A stretch of DNA of 64,000 bases from contig DYFQ01000012.1 in the NCBI GenBank assembly GCA_020725105.1, forward strand, positions 1-64,000. The letters run 5' to 3'. Source of the stretch: Symbiobacterium thermophilum (lineage in GTDB: Bacteria > Bacillota > Sulfobacillia > DYFQ01). Made by a program: the position numbers and the translations under genes. Of the stretch, positions 33,190-42,765 are shown piece after piece (positions within the stretch are counted from its first letter, which is position 1; every line of letters starts with the position of its first letter). The notes under the pieces are model-generated. The model was not told where the DNA came from. It worked only from the letters and a program-made list of their open reading frames with translations, and did no database searches.

Positions 33190-33305
33190 CGGCGGCCTTC
33201 GTCATCGGGGCGGTTGCCGGCACCCTGCTCGACGAGGTCGCCGACAGTTTGCCCTGGTCTACCGCCGCCCGGGCTGGGGCCTGGACCTTGTGGGGGGTGG
33301 GCTAG
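33186..33305 (+). CDS. 39-residue hydrophobic frame coupled to aroE
   Basis: The ATG at 33186 overlaps the aroE stop (ATGA), giving translational coupling to a 39-residue hydrophobic peptide (FVIGAVAGTLLDEVADSLPW). The pattern G-x-x-x-G-x-x-L-[DN]-x-x-x-D-x-L-P resembles the first helix of prepilin peptidases, so it may be the truncated start of such a gene. It could equally be a small membrane protein. It ends 15 bases before aroC. Confidence 0.35.
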   Translation: MTAAFVIGAVAGTLLDEVADSLPWSTAARAGAWTLWGVG

Positions 33306-33320
33306 CTGGGTGGCTTACGG

Positions 33321-34559
33321 ATGCTCACCGCCGGTGAGTCTCACGGGCGGGCGCTGGTGACGATCGTGGAGGGGATGCCGGCCGGGCTGCCCCTGGAGGC
33401 GGCCGACATCGACCGGCACCTGGCCCGCCGCCAGCAGGGCCACGGCCGCGGGGCTCGGATGGCCATCGAGCGGGACCGGGTCGAGATCCTGGCCGGCGTC
33501 CGCCACGGGCAAACCCTCGGCAGCCCCGTCGCCCTCCTGATCGAGAACCGGGACTGGGCCAACTGGCAGGCGACCATGGCGGTGCAAGGGCCGTCTCCCG
33601 CCGACCCGGCCGCGGCCCGGCTCCTCACCCGGCCGCGGCCCGGCCACGCCGACCTGGCGGGCGGCCTGAAGTACGGGCATAAAGACCTGCGTAACGTGCT
33701 GGAGCGGGCCAGCGCCCGGGAGACGGCCGCCCGCGTCGCCGCCGGCAGCGTCGCCCGGCGACTCCTGGAGGAACTGGGGATCGAGATCGCCAGCCGAGTC
33801 GTGTCCATCGGCCAGGTCAAGTCGGGGGTCGAGCCGCCCCACGCCGCCGAGGCCGGAGGCGACCCACCGGACCCGGAGGCCGTGGCCGAGGCCTATCGGG
33901 GTCTTGCCAGGGCGGCCGAGGCCTCGCCGGTCCGCTGCGCCGACCCCGACGCCAGCCGGTTGATGGTGGCCGCCATCGACGCCGCCCGCCGGGCCGGCGA
34001 GACCCTGGGAGGCGTCTTCGAGGTCGTTGCCTGGGGTGTGCCGCCGGGCCTGGGCAGCCACGTCCAGTGGGACCGCAGGCTGGATGGGCGCCTGGCCCAG
34101 GCGTTCATGAGCATCCAGGCGGTCAAGGGGGTCGAGATCGGCCTGGGGTTCGAGGCGGCCTGCCGTCCGGGTTCCCGGGCCCACGACGAGATCCTGCTCA
34201 CCACCGGTGAGGACGCCCGCCGGGGGGCTTTCAGGCTGCGCCGGGCGAGCAACCGGGCGGGCGGCCTCGAGGGGGGCATGACCAACGGCCAGCCGGTGGT
34301 GGTGCGGGCGGCCCTGAAGCCCATCGCCACCCTGGTCCGACCGCTGGAAAGCGTGGACCTGGCCACGATGACTCCGGCCCGGGCCGGCTTCGAGCGTTCC
34401 GACGCCTGCGCCGTCCCGGCGGCCGCCGTGATCGGTGAGGCCGTGCTGGCCTGGTGTCTGGCGGAGGCGCTCCTGGAGAAGACGGGCGGCGACAGCCTGG
34501 CCGAGACCCGGCGCAACCTGGAAGGCTACCTGGCCCAGCTGGAGGCCTACCCGCGGTGA
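33321..34559 (+). CDS. aroC: Chorismate synthase AroC
   Basis: A 412-residue chorismate synthase, which uses reduced FMN to make chorismate from EPSP. The family N-terminus [20 protein letters not shown] is clear, followed by [12 protein letters not shown], the FMN/substrate block [19 protein letters not shown] and [15 protein letters not shown]. The C-terminal half shows [20 protein letters not shown] and [20 protein letters not shown]. The first two residues of most homologues (MR) are missing before MLTAGE, so the true start might lie slightly upstream. The stop overlaps the aroKB start (GTGA). Confidence 0.96.
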   Translation: MLTAGESHGRALVTIVEGMPAGLPLEAADIDRHLARRQQGHGRGARMAIERDRVEILAGVRHGQTLGSPVALLIENRDWANWQATMAVQGPSPADPAAARLLTRPRPGHADLAGGLKYGHKDLRNVLERASARETAARVAAGSVARRLLEELGIEIASRVVSIGQVKSGVEPPHAAEAGGDPPDPEAVAEAYRGLARAAEASPVRCADPDASRLMVAAIDAARRAGETLGGVFEVVAWGVPPGLGSHVQWDRRLDGRLAQAFMSIQAVKGVEIGLGFEAACRPGSRAHDEILLTTGEDARRGAFRLRRASNRAGGLEGGMTNGQPVVVRAALKPIATLVRPLESVDLATMTPARAGFERSDACAVPAAAVIGEAVLAWCLAEALLEKTGGDSLAETRRNLEGYLAQLEAYPR

Positions 34560-36211
34560 GCGGGTGGGTCGTCCTGGTCGGGTTCATGGGCGCGGGCAAG
34601 ACCGCGGTCGGGCGGCGCCTGGCCGAAAGGCTCGGCGTGCCTTTCGTGGACCTGGACCGGCTGATCGAGACTCAGGCTGGCGCCGGGGTGGCGGAGATCT
34701 TCGCCCGGGAGGGCGAGGCGGGCTTCCGCGCTCGGGAGCGCGAGGCGGTGGCGCGCCTGGCCGCCGAGGCCGGGGTGGCCGGCGACCGGGGCGACCGGGA
34801 ACCGGCCGCGGGCCACAGTGGGCCGGCGACGGGCGGGGGGGTGCTGGCCACGGGCGGAGGCGCCCTGCTGGACCCCGAGAACTTCAGGCTCCTGCGCCGC
34901 CTCGGCATCGTCGTCGCCCTCACCGTATCGGCGGAGGAGGCCGTTCGCCGGCTCGAGGGCAAGCCGGAGCGGCCCCTGCTGGCCGGCGGGGAACCCCTGG
35001 CTCGCGCCAGAGCGCTCCTGGAAGCCAGGGCTCCCCTCTACCGGCAGGCGGACGCCTCGGTGCCGACCGAGGGGCGGGACCCGGACCAGGTGGTCGCCAC
35101 CGTGGCCAGGCTGCTGGAAGTGGACGAGGTTCGCGTGGACCTGGGCGGGCGGGGCTACTCCGTCCACGTGGGGCTCGGGCTTGTCTGCCGGGCCGGCGCC
35201 CTGCTGCCCTCCGCGGACCGTCCTCACCGGGTCCTCATCGTCTCCGACCCCCCGGTGTGGGAGGCCCACGGCAACCGGGCGGCCGCCGGCTTCGCCAGAG
35301 AGGGCCTGGCGGTCCGGCACGCGCTGGTGCCGGCGGGGGAAGCCTGCAAGACCCTGGCCCAGGCGGAGCGGCTGTACGATCGGGCGCTGGACGCGGGCCT
35401 CGACCGCGGGGACGCCATCGCCGCCCTGGGCGGAGGGGCCGTCGGCGACCTGGCCGGTTTCGTGGCCGCCACCTACCTCCGGGGAGTCGACTTCATCCAG
35501 CTACCCACCACGCTGGTGGCCCAGGTCGACGCCAGCGTGGGCGGTAAGGTGGCCGTGAACCACCCCCGGGGCAAGAACCTCATCGGCGCCTTCCACCAGC
35601 CCCGGGTGGTGGTGGCCGACCCTTCCGCCCTCCGGACCCTGCCCGACCGGGAACTGGCCAGCGGCCTGGCCGAGGTGGTGAAGCACGGTTGCATCGCCGA
35701 TCCCGGCCTGGTGTCCTTCGTCAGGGAGCGGGCCGCCGCGCTCATGGAACGGGACCCGGGCGCCATCCGGTGGGTCGTGCGCCGGTCCTGCGAGATCAAA
35801 GCCGCCATCGTCGCCCGGGACGAGCGGGAAACCGGGGTTCGCGCCCACCTGAACTTCGGCCACACCGTCGGGCACGCGGTGGAGAAGGCCACCGGCTTCG
35901 GGGCCTGGCTCCACGGGGAAGCGGTGGCCGCGGGCATGGTGGCCGAGGCCCGGCTGGCGGCCCGGCTGGGCGTGTGCGCTGACGAGGTTCCTCAGGCCAT
36001 CGAAGCGGCGCTGGCCGCCGTGGGCCTGCCGGTCCGGCTGCCGCCGGTCTCCACGACCGACCTCCTGGACGCCATGGCCGTCGACAAGAAAGTCCGCGCC
36101 GGCCGCTGGCGGCTGGCTCTGCCCGAAGCCGTGGGAAAGGTCGGCCTGCGCGACGGCATCGACCCCGCCGCCGTCGCTCGCGTCCTGGCTGAACTCGGCG
36201 CCCGGGGCTAG
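34556..36211 (+). CDS. aroKB: Bifunctional shikimate kinase / 3-dehydroquinate synthase
   Basis: A 551-residue fusion. Residues 1-185 are shikimate kinase with Walker [26 protein letters not shown] for shikimate binding and [14 protein letters not shown]. The kinase also has an unusual Gly/Ala/Pro-rich insert (about 34776-34836) before GGG. Residues 190-551 are dehydroquinate synthase with [40 protein letters not shown] and the metal ligands in [20 protein letters not shown] and [13 protein letters not shown] 34556 lies in the aroC stop. Such fusions are known (for example in Thermotoga). Confidence 0.93.
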   Translation: MSGWVVLVGFMGAGKTAVGRRLAERLGVPFVDLDRLIETQAGAGVAEIFAREGEAGFRAREREAVARLAAEAGVAGDRGDREPAAGHSGPATGGGVLATGGGALLDPENFRLLRRLGIVVALTVSAEEAVRRLEGKPERPLLAGGEPLARARALLEARAPLYRQADASVPTEGRDPDQVVATVARLLEVDEVRVDLGGRGYSVHVGLGLVCRAGALLPSADRPHRVLIVSDPPVWEAHGNRAAAGFAREGLAVRHALVPAGEACKTLAQAERLYDRALDAGLDRGDAIAALGGGAVGDLAGFVAATYLRGVDFIQLPTTLVAQVDASVGGKVAVNHPRGKNLIGAFHQPRVVVADPSALRTLPDRELASGLAEVVKHGCIADPGLVSFVRERAAALMERDPGAIRWVVRRSCEIKAAIVARDERETGVRAHLNFGHTVGHAVEKATGFGAWLHGEAVAAGMVAEARLAARLGVCADEVPQAIEAALAAVGLPVRLPPVSTTDLLDAMAVDKKVRAGRWRLALPEAVGKVGLRDGIDPAAVARVLAELGARG

Positions 36212-36363
36212 CCCCAGGTTCCCCTGCTCCGACACACCCGGCAGTTTTTGCGCCAGGTTCTGGCCTGTCCCCCCTAAAATTCCAGCGGCCTACGAACGGT
36301 ATGAACAAGCGGTCGGGGGACCCACGTCCCCGCCGCACGCAACACACACCGCAGTCGACCGCG

Positions 36364-36473
36364 ACAAAGGCAAACGTCCCCGAAAGGGGCGGGCGCAAAG
36401 CCACGGGTCTACAGCGCGAGAGCCGGCGACCGGCCGAGGTCGCCGCCGCGCCAGGACGGCCGGGTTGCCGAAC
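36364..36473 (+). promoter_or_regulatory. c-di-GMP-I (GEMM-I) riboswitch
   Basis: The sequence carries the conserved GEMM-I framework. AAAGGCAAAC (36366-36375) is followed by a stem TCCCC/GGGG closed by a GAAA tetraloop (36382-36385). Then come GCGCAAAGCCACGGGTCTAC (36393-36412), a variable hairpin (GCGCG...GGCGACC/GGTCGCC...CGCGC) and the tetraloop-receptor end CCAGGACGG with CGGGTTGCCGAACGG (about 36451-36475). It lies about 100 bases before the Flp pilin gene, and a terminator-like hairpin at 36503-36548 can serve as expression platform. GEMM-I riboswitches are known upstream of pilus genes. Confidence 0.85.
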
Positions 36474-36502
36474 GGGAGACCAGGGGTCGGTTCAGCGGCC
36501 CC

Positions 36503-36548
36503 CACGGGCGCCGTCCGGTGAGGCAACCGGAGCGCCCGTGTTCTCTCT
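36503..36548 (+). terminator. Terminator of the c-di-GMP riboswitch
   Basis: CACGGGCGC (36503-36511) pairs with GCGCCCGTG (36532-36540), and inside it TCCGGT (36514-36519) with ACCGGA (36526-36531). TTCTCTCT follows. It stands between the riboswitch and the pilin gene and is the likely control point. Confidence 0.65.
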
Positions 36549-36574
36549 GGGGAGTCGAGCGCCGAGGAAGGGGG

Positions 36575-36775
36575 GTGCGAGCGGTGCTGCTCAAGGCGTA
36601 CGCGTGGTGGTGCAGCCGGGTTCGCAACGACGAGCGCGGCCAGGGGATGGTGGAGTACGCTCTGATTCTTGCTCTGGTGTCGGTGGTGGCGATCCTCCTG
36701 CTGACCAACATCGGCGGGGAGATCAGGCGGATCTTTCAGGACGTCCTGAACGGCCTGACGAGCGGAACGCCCTAG
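36575..36775 (+). CDS. flp: Flp/Fap-type pilin
   Basis: A 66-residue Flp pilin, the major subunit of Tad pili. A basic leader (WWCSRVRNDERGQG) precedes the processing motif G/MVEY with the conserved Glu, and the hydrophobic helix VEYALILALVSVVAILLLTN. The short C-terminal part is polar. GTG 36575 and GTG 36584 are both possible starts behind AGGAAGGGG. It is the first gene of the Tad operon, behind the c-di-GMP riboswitch and terminator. Two very strong hairpins follow it, which should make its mRNA more abundant than that of the assembly genes. Confidence 0.92.
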   Translation: MRAVLLKAYAWWCSRVRNDERGQGMVEYALILALVSVVAILLLTNIGGEIRRIFQDVLNGLTSGTP

Positions 36776-36785
36776 CGAGGAGTCG

Positions 36786-36811
36786 GCGGCCGGCCACGCG
36801 TGGCCGGCCGC
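36786..36811 (+). repeat. 26-bp perfect palindrome after the pilin gene
   Basis: GCGGCCGGCCACG continues with its exact reverse complement to 36811. It begins 11 bases after the pilin stop codon (36575-36775) and is followed by a second strong hairpin. Likely a processive-termination or mRNA-stability element. Confidence 0.6.
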
Positions 36812-36833
36812 GGTCGGGCCAGCCGGGGGTGGG

Positions 36834-36869
36834 GCGGACCCCGGCCCGCCGAGGCGGGCCGGGGTCCGC
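36834..36869 (+). terminator. 17-bp perfect hairpin between flp and tadE
   Basis: GCGGACCCCGGCCCGCC (36834-36850) pairs perfectly with 36853-36869, leaving a minimal loop. No T-run follows, so it probably attenuates transcription or protects the pilin mRNA 3' end. Confidence 0.6.
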
Positions 36870-36924
36870 CGGGTACCTCACCGGTGGCGGCAGGCCCGCG
36901 GGGTGAGGGGTTGGGGGTGCGGTC

Positions 36925-37347
36925 ATGGGTGCGGGGCGGCGGGCCCGGAGGTGGTCCCGGGCCGCCCGGGACTGCCGGGGCCAGACCATCGTGGAGCTGG
37001 CGGTCGTCCTGCCGGTGGTGCTGCTGATGCTCTTCGGCATGGTTGAGTTCGGCCGCGCCTACCACGCCTACGTCACCGTGCAGCACGCCACCAGGGAAGG
37101 AGCCAGGCTGGGGATCACGGGGGCCAGCGACGAGGCCATCCGGCAGCGGATCCTGGACACCAGCGCCGGCCTGGACCCGGCCAGGTTCGAGATCAGCATC
37201 AGCCCGGCCAGGGCCGAGCGGGTGAAGGGGTCCAGCCTGACGGTGGCGGTGCGGTACCTCTTTCCGCTCTGGATTCCTCTCATCACCGCCCTGGTGGGCG
37301 ACGGCATCCCCTTGGAGGCCGAGTTGATCATGCGGGTGGAGGGTTGA
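36925..37347 (+). CDS. tadE: TadE-like minor pseudopilin
   Basis: A 140-residue TadE-family protein. After a basic leader, RGQTIVELAVVLPVVLLMLF gives the TadE signature (conserved Glu within a hydrophobic helix), followed by GMVEFGRAYHAYVTVQHATREGAR cut at the usual VQHATREGAR block. The rest is a small extracytoplasmic domain. It is second in the Tad operon. TadE proteins are minor pilins or assembly adaptors processed by the same prepilin peptidase as Flp. Confidence 0.88.
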   Translation: MGAGRRARRWSRAARDCRGQTIVELAVVLPVVLLMLFGMVEFGRAYHAYVTVQHATREGARLGITGASDEAIRQRILDTSAGLDPARFEISISPARAERVKGSSLTVAVRYLFPLWIPLITALVGDGIPLEAELIMRVEG

Positions 37348-37397
37348 GCCTCAAGGTTTGAAGACGGTCCGCCTCATCCCGGCGCCGGAGGAGCACC

Positions 37398-38375
37398 GTG
37401 CTCCGCGGGAGGGTGAACACACACATGGACCTGGGGCAGCGAACAGGCCGGACCTGCCGCCGGCGGGGCCTGGCCGGGGACGAGCGGGGGATGGTCGTAA
37501 TCGCGTTCGCGGTGGCCATGGCGGCCGTGGTCGGGTTGAGCGCGCTGAGCCTGGATTCGGCCAAGCTCTTCGGGGTCCGGCACCGGCTCATCAACGTGGC
37601 CGACGCGGCCGCCCTCGCCGGGGGACAACTGTTGCCCGAGGACCCGGCGGGCGCCGTTCAGGCTGCTCGGGAGTACGTGGCCCGCAACGGACTCGATCCC
37701 GACCGGGCCGAGGTGACCGTGTGGCGGGCCAGCCAGCGGATAACCGTCACCCTGCACGCGGACGTGCCGTTGAACTTCGGCCCGGCGGTGGGGATGTCCG
37801 TCTCCAGCCTGGGTTCGGACGCCACGGCGGAGACGGGAATGCTCCACGCCGTGCGGGGTGCCCAGCCCTGGGGCATGGAAGACCCGGGCGACCTGGAGCT
37901 GGGCTTTGGCGAACTGTACACCATCAAGCTCTCCGCCTCGGGAGACGGGGGCACCCGCGGGAACTTCCAGGCCCTGGCCCTGGGCGGCACCGGCGCCGAC
38001 AACTACCGCGACAACATCATCAACGGCTTCCCCGGGCTCCTGGCCCGCGGGGACGTGGTGGACACGGAGCCCGGTGACATGCGGGGACCCACCCGGCAAG
38101 GGCTCCGGTACCGGCTTGACGCCGATCCCGACGCGACCTGGACGACCGTGGTCGCCAGTTCGCCCCGGATCGTGGTGGTGCCCGTAGTGTCCTCGTTCAA
38201 GGAGGCTTCGGGCCGCTCGGTAGTCAGGGTGCTCGGGTTCGGCGCCTTCTTCCTGGAGGACGTCCAGGGTAACCAGGTCGTGGGCCGGTTCCTGCGGCTG
38301 GTCGTCGACGGTGAGCCAGGCGAGTTCGGTTCGGGCAAAGATTACGGTCCGAAGGTGGTCCGCCTGATCGACTGA
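37398..38375 (+). CDS. TadG-like pilus-assembly protein
   Basis: A 325-residue protein with an N-terminal TadE/G-like (TadG_N) domain: GDERGMVVIAFAVAMAAVVG, a hydrophobic helix, then LSLDSAKLFGVRHRL and NVADAAALAGG, the usual signature. The remaining 220 residues are extracytoplasmic and lack the von Willebrand A domain of full TadG proteins, so it resembles the shorter Firmicute version. GTG 37398 has GGAGGAG four bases upstream; ATG 37425 is an alternative. Located between tadE and the cpaB-type gene. Confidence 0.82.
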   Translation: MLRGRVNTHMDLGQRTGRTCRRRGLAGDERGMVVIAFAVAMAAVVGLSALSLDSAKLFGVRHRLINVADAAALAGGQLLPEDPAGAVQAAREYVARNGLDPDRAEVTVWRASQRITVTLHADVPLNFGPAVGMSVSSLGSDATAETGMLHAVRGAQPWGMEDPGDLELGFGELYTIKLSASGDGGTRGNFQALALGGTGADNYRDNIINGFPGLLARGDVVDTEPGDMRGPTRQGLRYRLDADPDATWTTVVASSPRIVVVPVVSSFKEASGRSVVRVLGFGAFFLEDVQGNQVVGRFLRLVVDGEPGEFGSGKDYGPKVVRLID

Positions 38376-38377
38376 GC

Positions 38378-39820
38378 TTGACCGGTCGTGACAGGCGGGT
38401 CCCGGGGGCCGTTGCGGGGGCGCGACGCGTGCGGAAAGTGCGGCTGGTTCGTCTCCTGGTCCTACCGGTCACCGTGGGGCTTGTCATCACCGGGCTGGTC
38501 TATGCCTACCTGGACCAGCTGGTCCCGGCGGGAGAGCAGCCCGCCGTCGTTCAGGTGGTGGTGGCGGCGGAGCCCATTCCGGCCAAGGCCCAGCTCGGCC
38601 GGGAGAAGCTGGCGCTGCGTCCGGTCCCCCAGGAGTTCGCGCCGCCCGGCGCGGCCACGGCCGTCGAGGCCGTGCTGGGCCGGATCACCCTGGTCCCGCT
38701 GGCCCGGGGCGAGGTCGTCCTCGCGTCCAAGCTGGCGTCCCGCGACCAGCCGGCGGGGCTGGCCTACCGGATCCCCGACGGGCGCCGGGCGATGACGGTG
38801 AGGGTGAGCGAGGTGATCGGCGTCGCCGGGTTCCCGCAGCCGGGCGATGCCGTGGACGTGGTGGCCACCTTCACCCGGGAAGTGACGGGAGTGGACAAGA
38901 CCCAGTTGTTGCTGGAAGATGTTCCCGTGCTGGCCGTCGGGCAGCAGACGGCGGTCAGCGAGGCCCAGCCCCGGCCCGAGACCCTCACCTCGCTGACCCT
39001 GGCGGTCACCCCCGAGCAGGCGGTGCTCCTGACCCTGGCGGAGGAGGTGGGCCGCCTCCGGGTGCTGCTCCGACCGGTGCTCGGTGACCGGAGCCGGGGC
39101 CGGCTCGAGGTGACCACCGGCGTGTTCCTCGACGGGGGCACGGCCGGGCTGGAACTCGAGGTCCGGCGGAAGGTCGCCCTGCTGGTCCGGCTGGCGGAGG
39201 TGGATCGCGCCGCCCTGGGAGGGCTGGGCGTGGCGCCGGCGGCCCCGGGCACCGACGGTGCCGGCCTTGTCACCATGAAGGTCGCCTCGCTGAGCGCCGC
39301 GGCCGCGGAGTACTTCGAGGACCTGGTGCGGACCGGCCGGGCCCGGGTCCTCGCCCGGGCCGACCTGGAGGGGCTGAGCCGCGACCGGGTCAGGGTGAGC
39401 TACCTGACCCGGGCACCCCTCTACAGCCGGACGGGCGGGGTCGAGGTCCTCAACTGGCTGGAGTACGGGGTGAACCTGGCGGTGGTGCCCATCGTCTACG
39501 AGGGAGACTCTGTCGACCTCGACGTGCGGCCGGAGGTGCGGGCGGTTGACCTGGTCGCGGCCGGAGCCGAGGCCGCTCCCCTGGTCTGGACCACCGAGGG
39601 CACCGAGCCGGTGGTGCGGCTGCGGACCACCGCCGCCACGGTCCGGCTGGAGCCCGGCCAGGCAGCCATCGTCACCGGCCTGGTGGGGCCGGCCGACTTC
39701 TTGACCGGACCCGAGTTCAAGACCAGGCACGTGCTACCCGAGGAGTACCTGACCGAGGCCGTCCGCGCCGGGCGGCGCGAACTGGTGATCGTCATCTTGC
39801 CCACCGTGGTCTCCCGGTAG
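38378..39820 (+). CDS. CpaB/RcpC SAF-domain protein fused to a secretin-like C-terminal domain
   Basis: A 480-residue protein. After one transmembrane helix (about residues 25-47), residues 58-260 match CpaB/RcpC: VVVAAEPIPAKAQLGREKL and a LARGEVVLASKLA block form the SAF domain, followed by RRAMTVRVSEVIGVAGF and PGDAVDVVATF. Residues 270-480 resemble the C-terminal secretin core of CpaC/GspD: VEVLNWLEYGVNLAVVPIVY, DSVDLDVRPEVRAVD, RLRTTAATVRLEPGQAAIV and RRELVIVILPTVV. The two are normally separate (CpaB and CpaC). The start is uncertain: TTG 38378, or GTG near 38429. Confidence 0.72.
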   Translation: MTGRDRRVPGAVAGARRVRKVRLVRLLVLPVTVGLVITGLVYAYLDQLVPAGEQPAVVQVVVAAEPIPAKAQLGREKLALRPVPQEFAPPGAATAVEAVLGRITLVPLARGEVVLASKLASRDQPAGLAYRIPDGRRAMTVRVSEVIGVAGFPQPGDAVDVVATFTREVTGVDKTQLLLEDVPVLAVGQQTAVSEAQPRPETLTSLTLAVTPEQAVLLTLAEEVGRLRVLLRPVLGDRSRGRLEVTTGVFLDGGTAGLELEVRRKVALLVRLAEVDRAALGGLGVAPAAPGTDGAGLVTMKVASLSAAAAEYFEDLVRTGRARVLARADLEGLSRDRVRVSYLTRAPLYSRTGGVEVLNWLEYGVNLAVVPIVYEGDSVDLDVRPEVRAVDLVAAGAEAAPLVWTTEGTEPVVRLRTTAATVRLEPGQAAIVTGLVGPADFLTGPEFKTRHVLPEEYLTEAVRAGRRELVIVILPTVVSR

Positions 39821-39887
39821 GCCCGTCCCCCGCCGGGCCGGCCGGCGGGTCCCCGGTGGGAGTCCTTTTCAGGCGGAGGTGGTCCCG

Positions 39888-41294
39888 GTGCACCCCAACG
39901 GCAGCGAAAAGCCAGGAGCAGGGAGACGCCTGGTGTTACTGGCCCTGGGCGCCGGGGCCGGCCCCGGCGCCGACGGTCGCCTGCCCGAGCTGCTGGAGCA
40001 GGCCGGGTTCTCCGTCCTGGGCGCGTCCGGGCCCGACGACCTCCTGGACCTGATCGGCCGCGAGGGTCCCGACGTCCTGCTCTACGACATCGACGATCCT
40101 GAACTGGGGGGCTGGGAGGGCATGTCCCGGGCCCGCCTCGCCTGGCCGGGCCCGGTCATCGTCGTCAGCGGCCGCGGTGACGAGGCAGACCTGGAGGAGG
40201 CGGTTCGCCGCGGGGCCCAGGAGTATCTGACCCGGCCCCTGGACACCGAGTCGCTCCTGGCGGCGCTCTCGGCGGTCAACCGCCAGGCCGAGCCTGTAGC
40301 GGCCGCCGGCGGAAGGGACGGCCAGGCGCGGACCGCGGCTCAGGCGAGCTCGGGCCCCGCCCCCGCCGGCTCCGCGCCCGGACCACCCGGGCCCCGGGAG
40401 GGGGAGCCTCCTCCCGGCCGCCAGGCCACGGTCATCGCCGTCTTCAGCACCAAGGGCGGGGTGGGCAAGACCACGCTGGCCTCCAACCTGGCCGTGGCGC
40501 TGTTCCAGGCAACAGGCGAGGAGGTCGTCCTGGTCGACCTGGACCTGGAGTTCGGTTCGCTCGCCACCTACTTCGGCCTGCGGCCGCCGGCGACCATCGT
40601 GGACCTGTGCCGGCTGGCGGAGCCGATCACCCCGGAAGTCGTTCACAAGGCCCTGGTCGCCGCCCAGCCGCCGGGCGTCCGGCTGCTGGCGGCGCCGGCC
40701 AGCCCCGACCTGGCGGCCGAGGTTGAAGGCGAGGGGCGCAAGCAGCCCGACCGCAACTACGTCGAGGAGATCCTGACCGCCCTGGCCGCGCACAACCGGT
40801 TCGTGGTGGTCGACACGGGCTGCAACTTCCGGGAGGCGGTGCTGACCACCCTCGACCTGGCCGAACGGGTGCTGCTGGTCTCCACACCGGACATCCCCGC
40901 CCTTCAGAACACCGGCAAGGCGCTGGACGTCCTCCTGAAGCGGCTGGAGTACCCGGCCGCCAAGGTGAACCTGGTCCTGAACCGGGCCGACAAGCTCCTG
41001 GGCCTGACGGAGGACGACATCCGGCAGGGACTCGAGTTCCAGATCGCCTTCAAGCTACCCACGGACGAGGCGACGGCGGTCTGGGCCGCCAACTACGGCC
41101 GCCCGTTCATGCTGGACAGACCGGGGAGCCGGCTGGGCCGGGCCGTGACCCAGGTGGCGCGAGCCCTCGTGAAGGCGGGCACGCCGGCCCGGGCCGGAGG
41201 TCCTCCCCGAGGGGGAAGTAAGGCGGCCCGGGACGCGTCGTGGCGGTGGACCGACGGCGGTTTCATGGACACGTTGCCCAGCCCGAGGGTGTGA
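39888..41294 (+). CDS. cpaE: CpaE-like pilus assembly ATPase (receiver-like domain plus ParA/MinD)
   Basis: A 468-residue CpaE/TadZ-type protein, which positions Tad machinery at the cell pole. Residues 10-130 are a receiver-like domain with DVLLYDIDDPELGGWEG and QEYLTRPLD in place of typical phospho-receiver residues. A Pro/Gly-rich linker leads to a ParA/MinD ATPase with deviant Walker A FSTKGGVGKTTLASNLAVAL, VDLDLEFGSLATYFGL and FVVVDTGCNFREAVL. GTG 39888 follows GGAGG by nine bases. Operon position between cpaB and cpaF is standard. A second, more diverged copy is at 61431-62825. Confidence 0.88.
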   Translation: MHPNGSEKPGAGRRLVLLALGAGAGPGADGRLPELLEQAGFSVLGASGPDDLLDLIGREGPDVLLYDIDDPELGGWEGMSRARLAWPGPVIVVSGRGDEADLEEAVRRGAQEYLTRPLDTESLLAALSAVNRQAEPVAAAGGRDGQARTAAQASSGPAPAGSAPGPPGPREGEPPPGRQATVIAVFSTKGGVGKTTLASNLAVALFQATGEEVVLVDLDLEFGSLATYFGLRPPATIVDLCRLAEPITPEVVHKALVAAQPPGVRLLAAPASPDLAAEVEGEGRKQPDRNYVEEILTALAAHNRFVVVDTGCNFREAVLTTLDLAERVLLVSTPDIPALQNTGKALDVLLKRLEYPAAKVNLVLNRADKLLGLTEDDIRQGLEFQIAFKLPTDEATAVWAANYGRPFMLDRPGSRLGRAVTQVARALVKAGTPARAGGPPRGGSKAARDASWRWTDGGFMDTLPSPRV

Positions 41295-41308
41295 TCGGAG
41301 GGAACGGG

Positions 41309-42763
<1,455 letters not shown>

Positions 42764-42765
42764 CC

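Noticed and set aside
36249-36280. Promoter before the c-di-GMP riboswitch (TTGCGC ... TAAAAT)
   Set aside because: TAAAAT at 36275-36280 is a good -10, but the only -35-like hexamer is 21 bases away, so no promoter was called.
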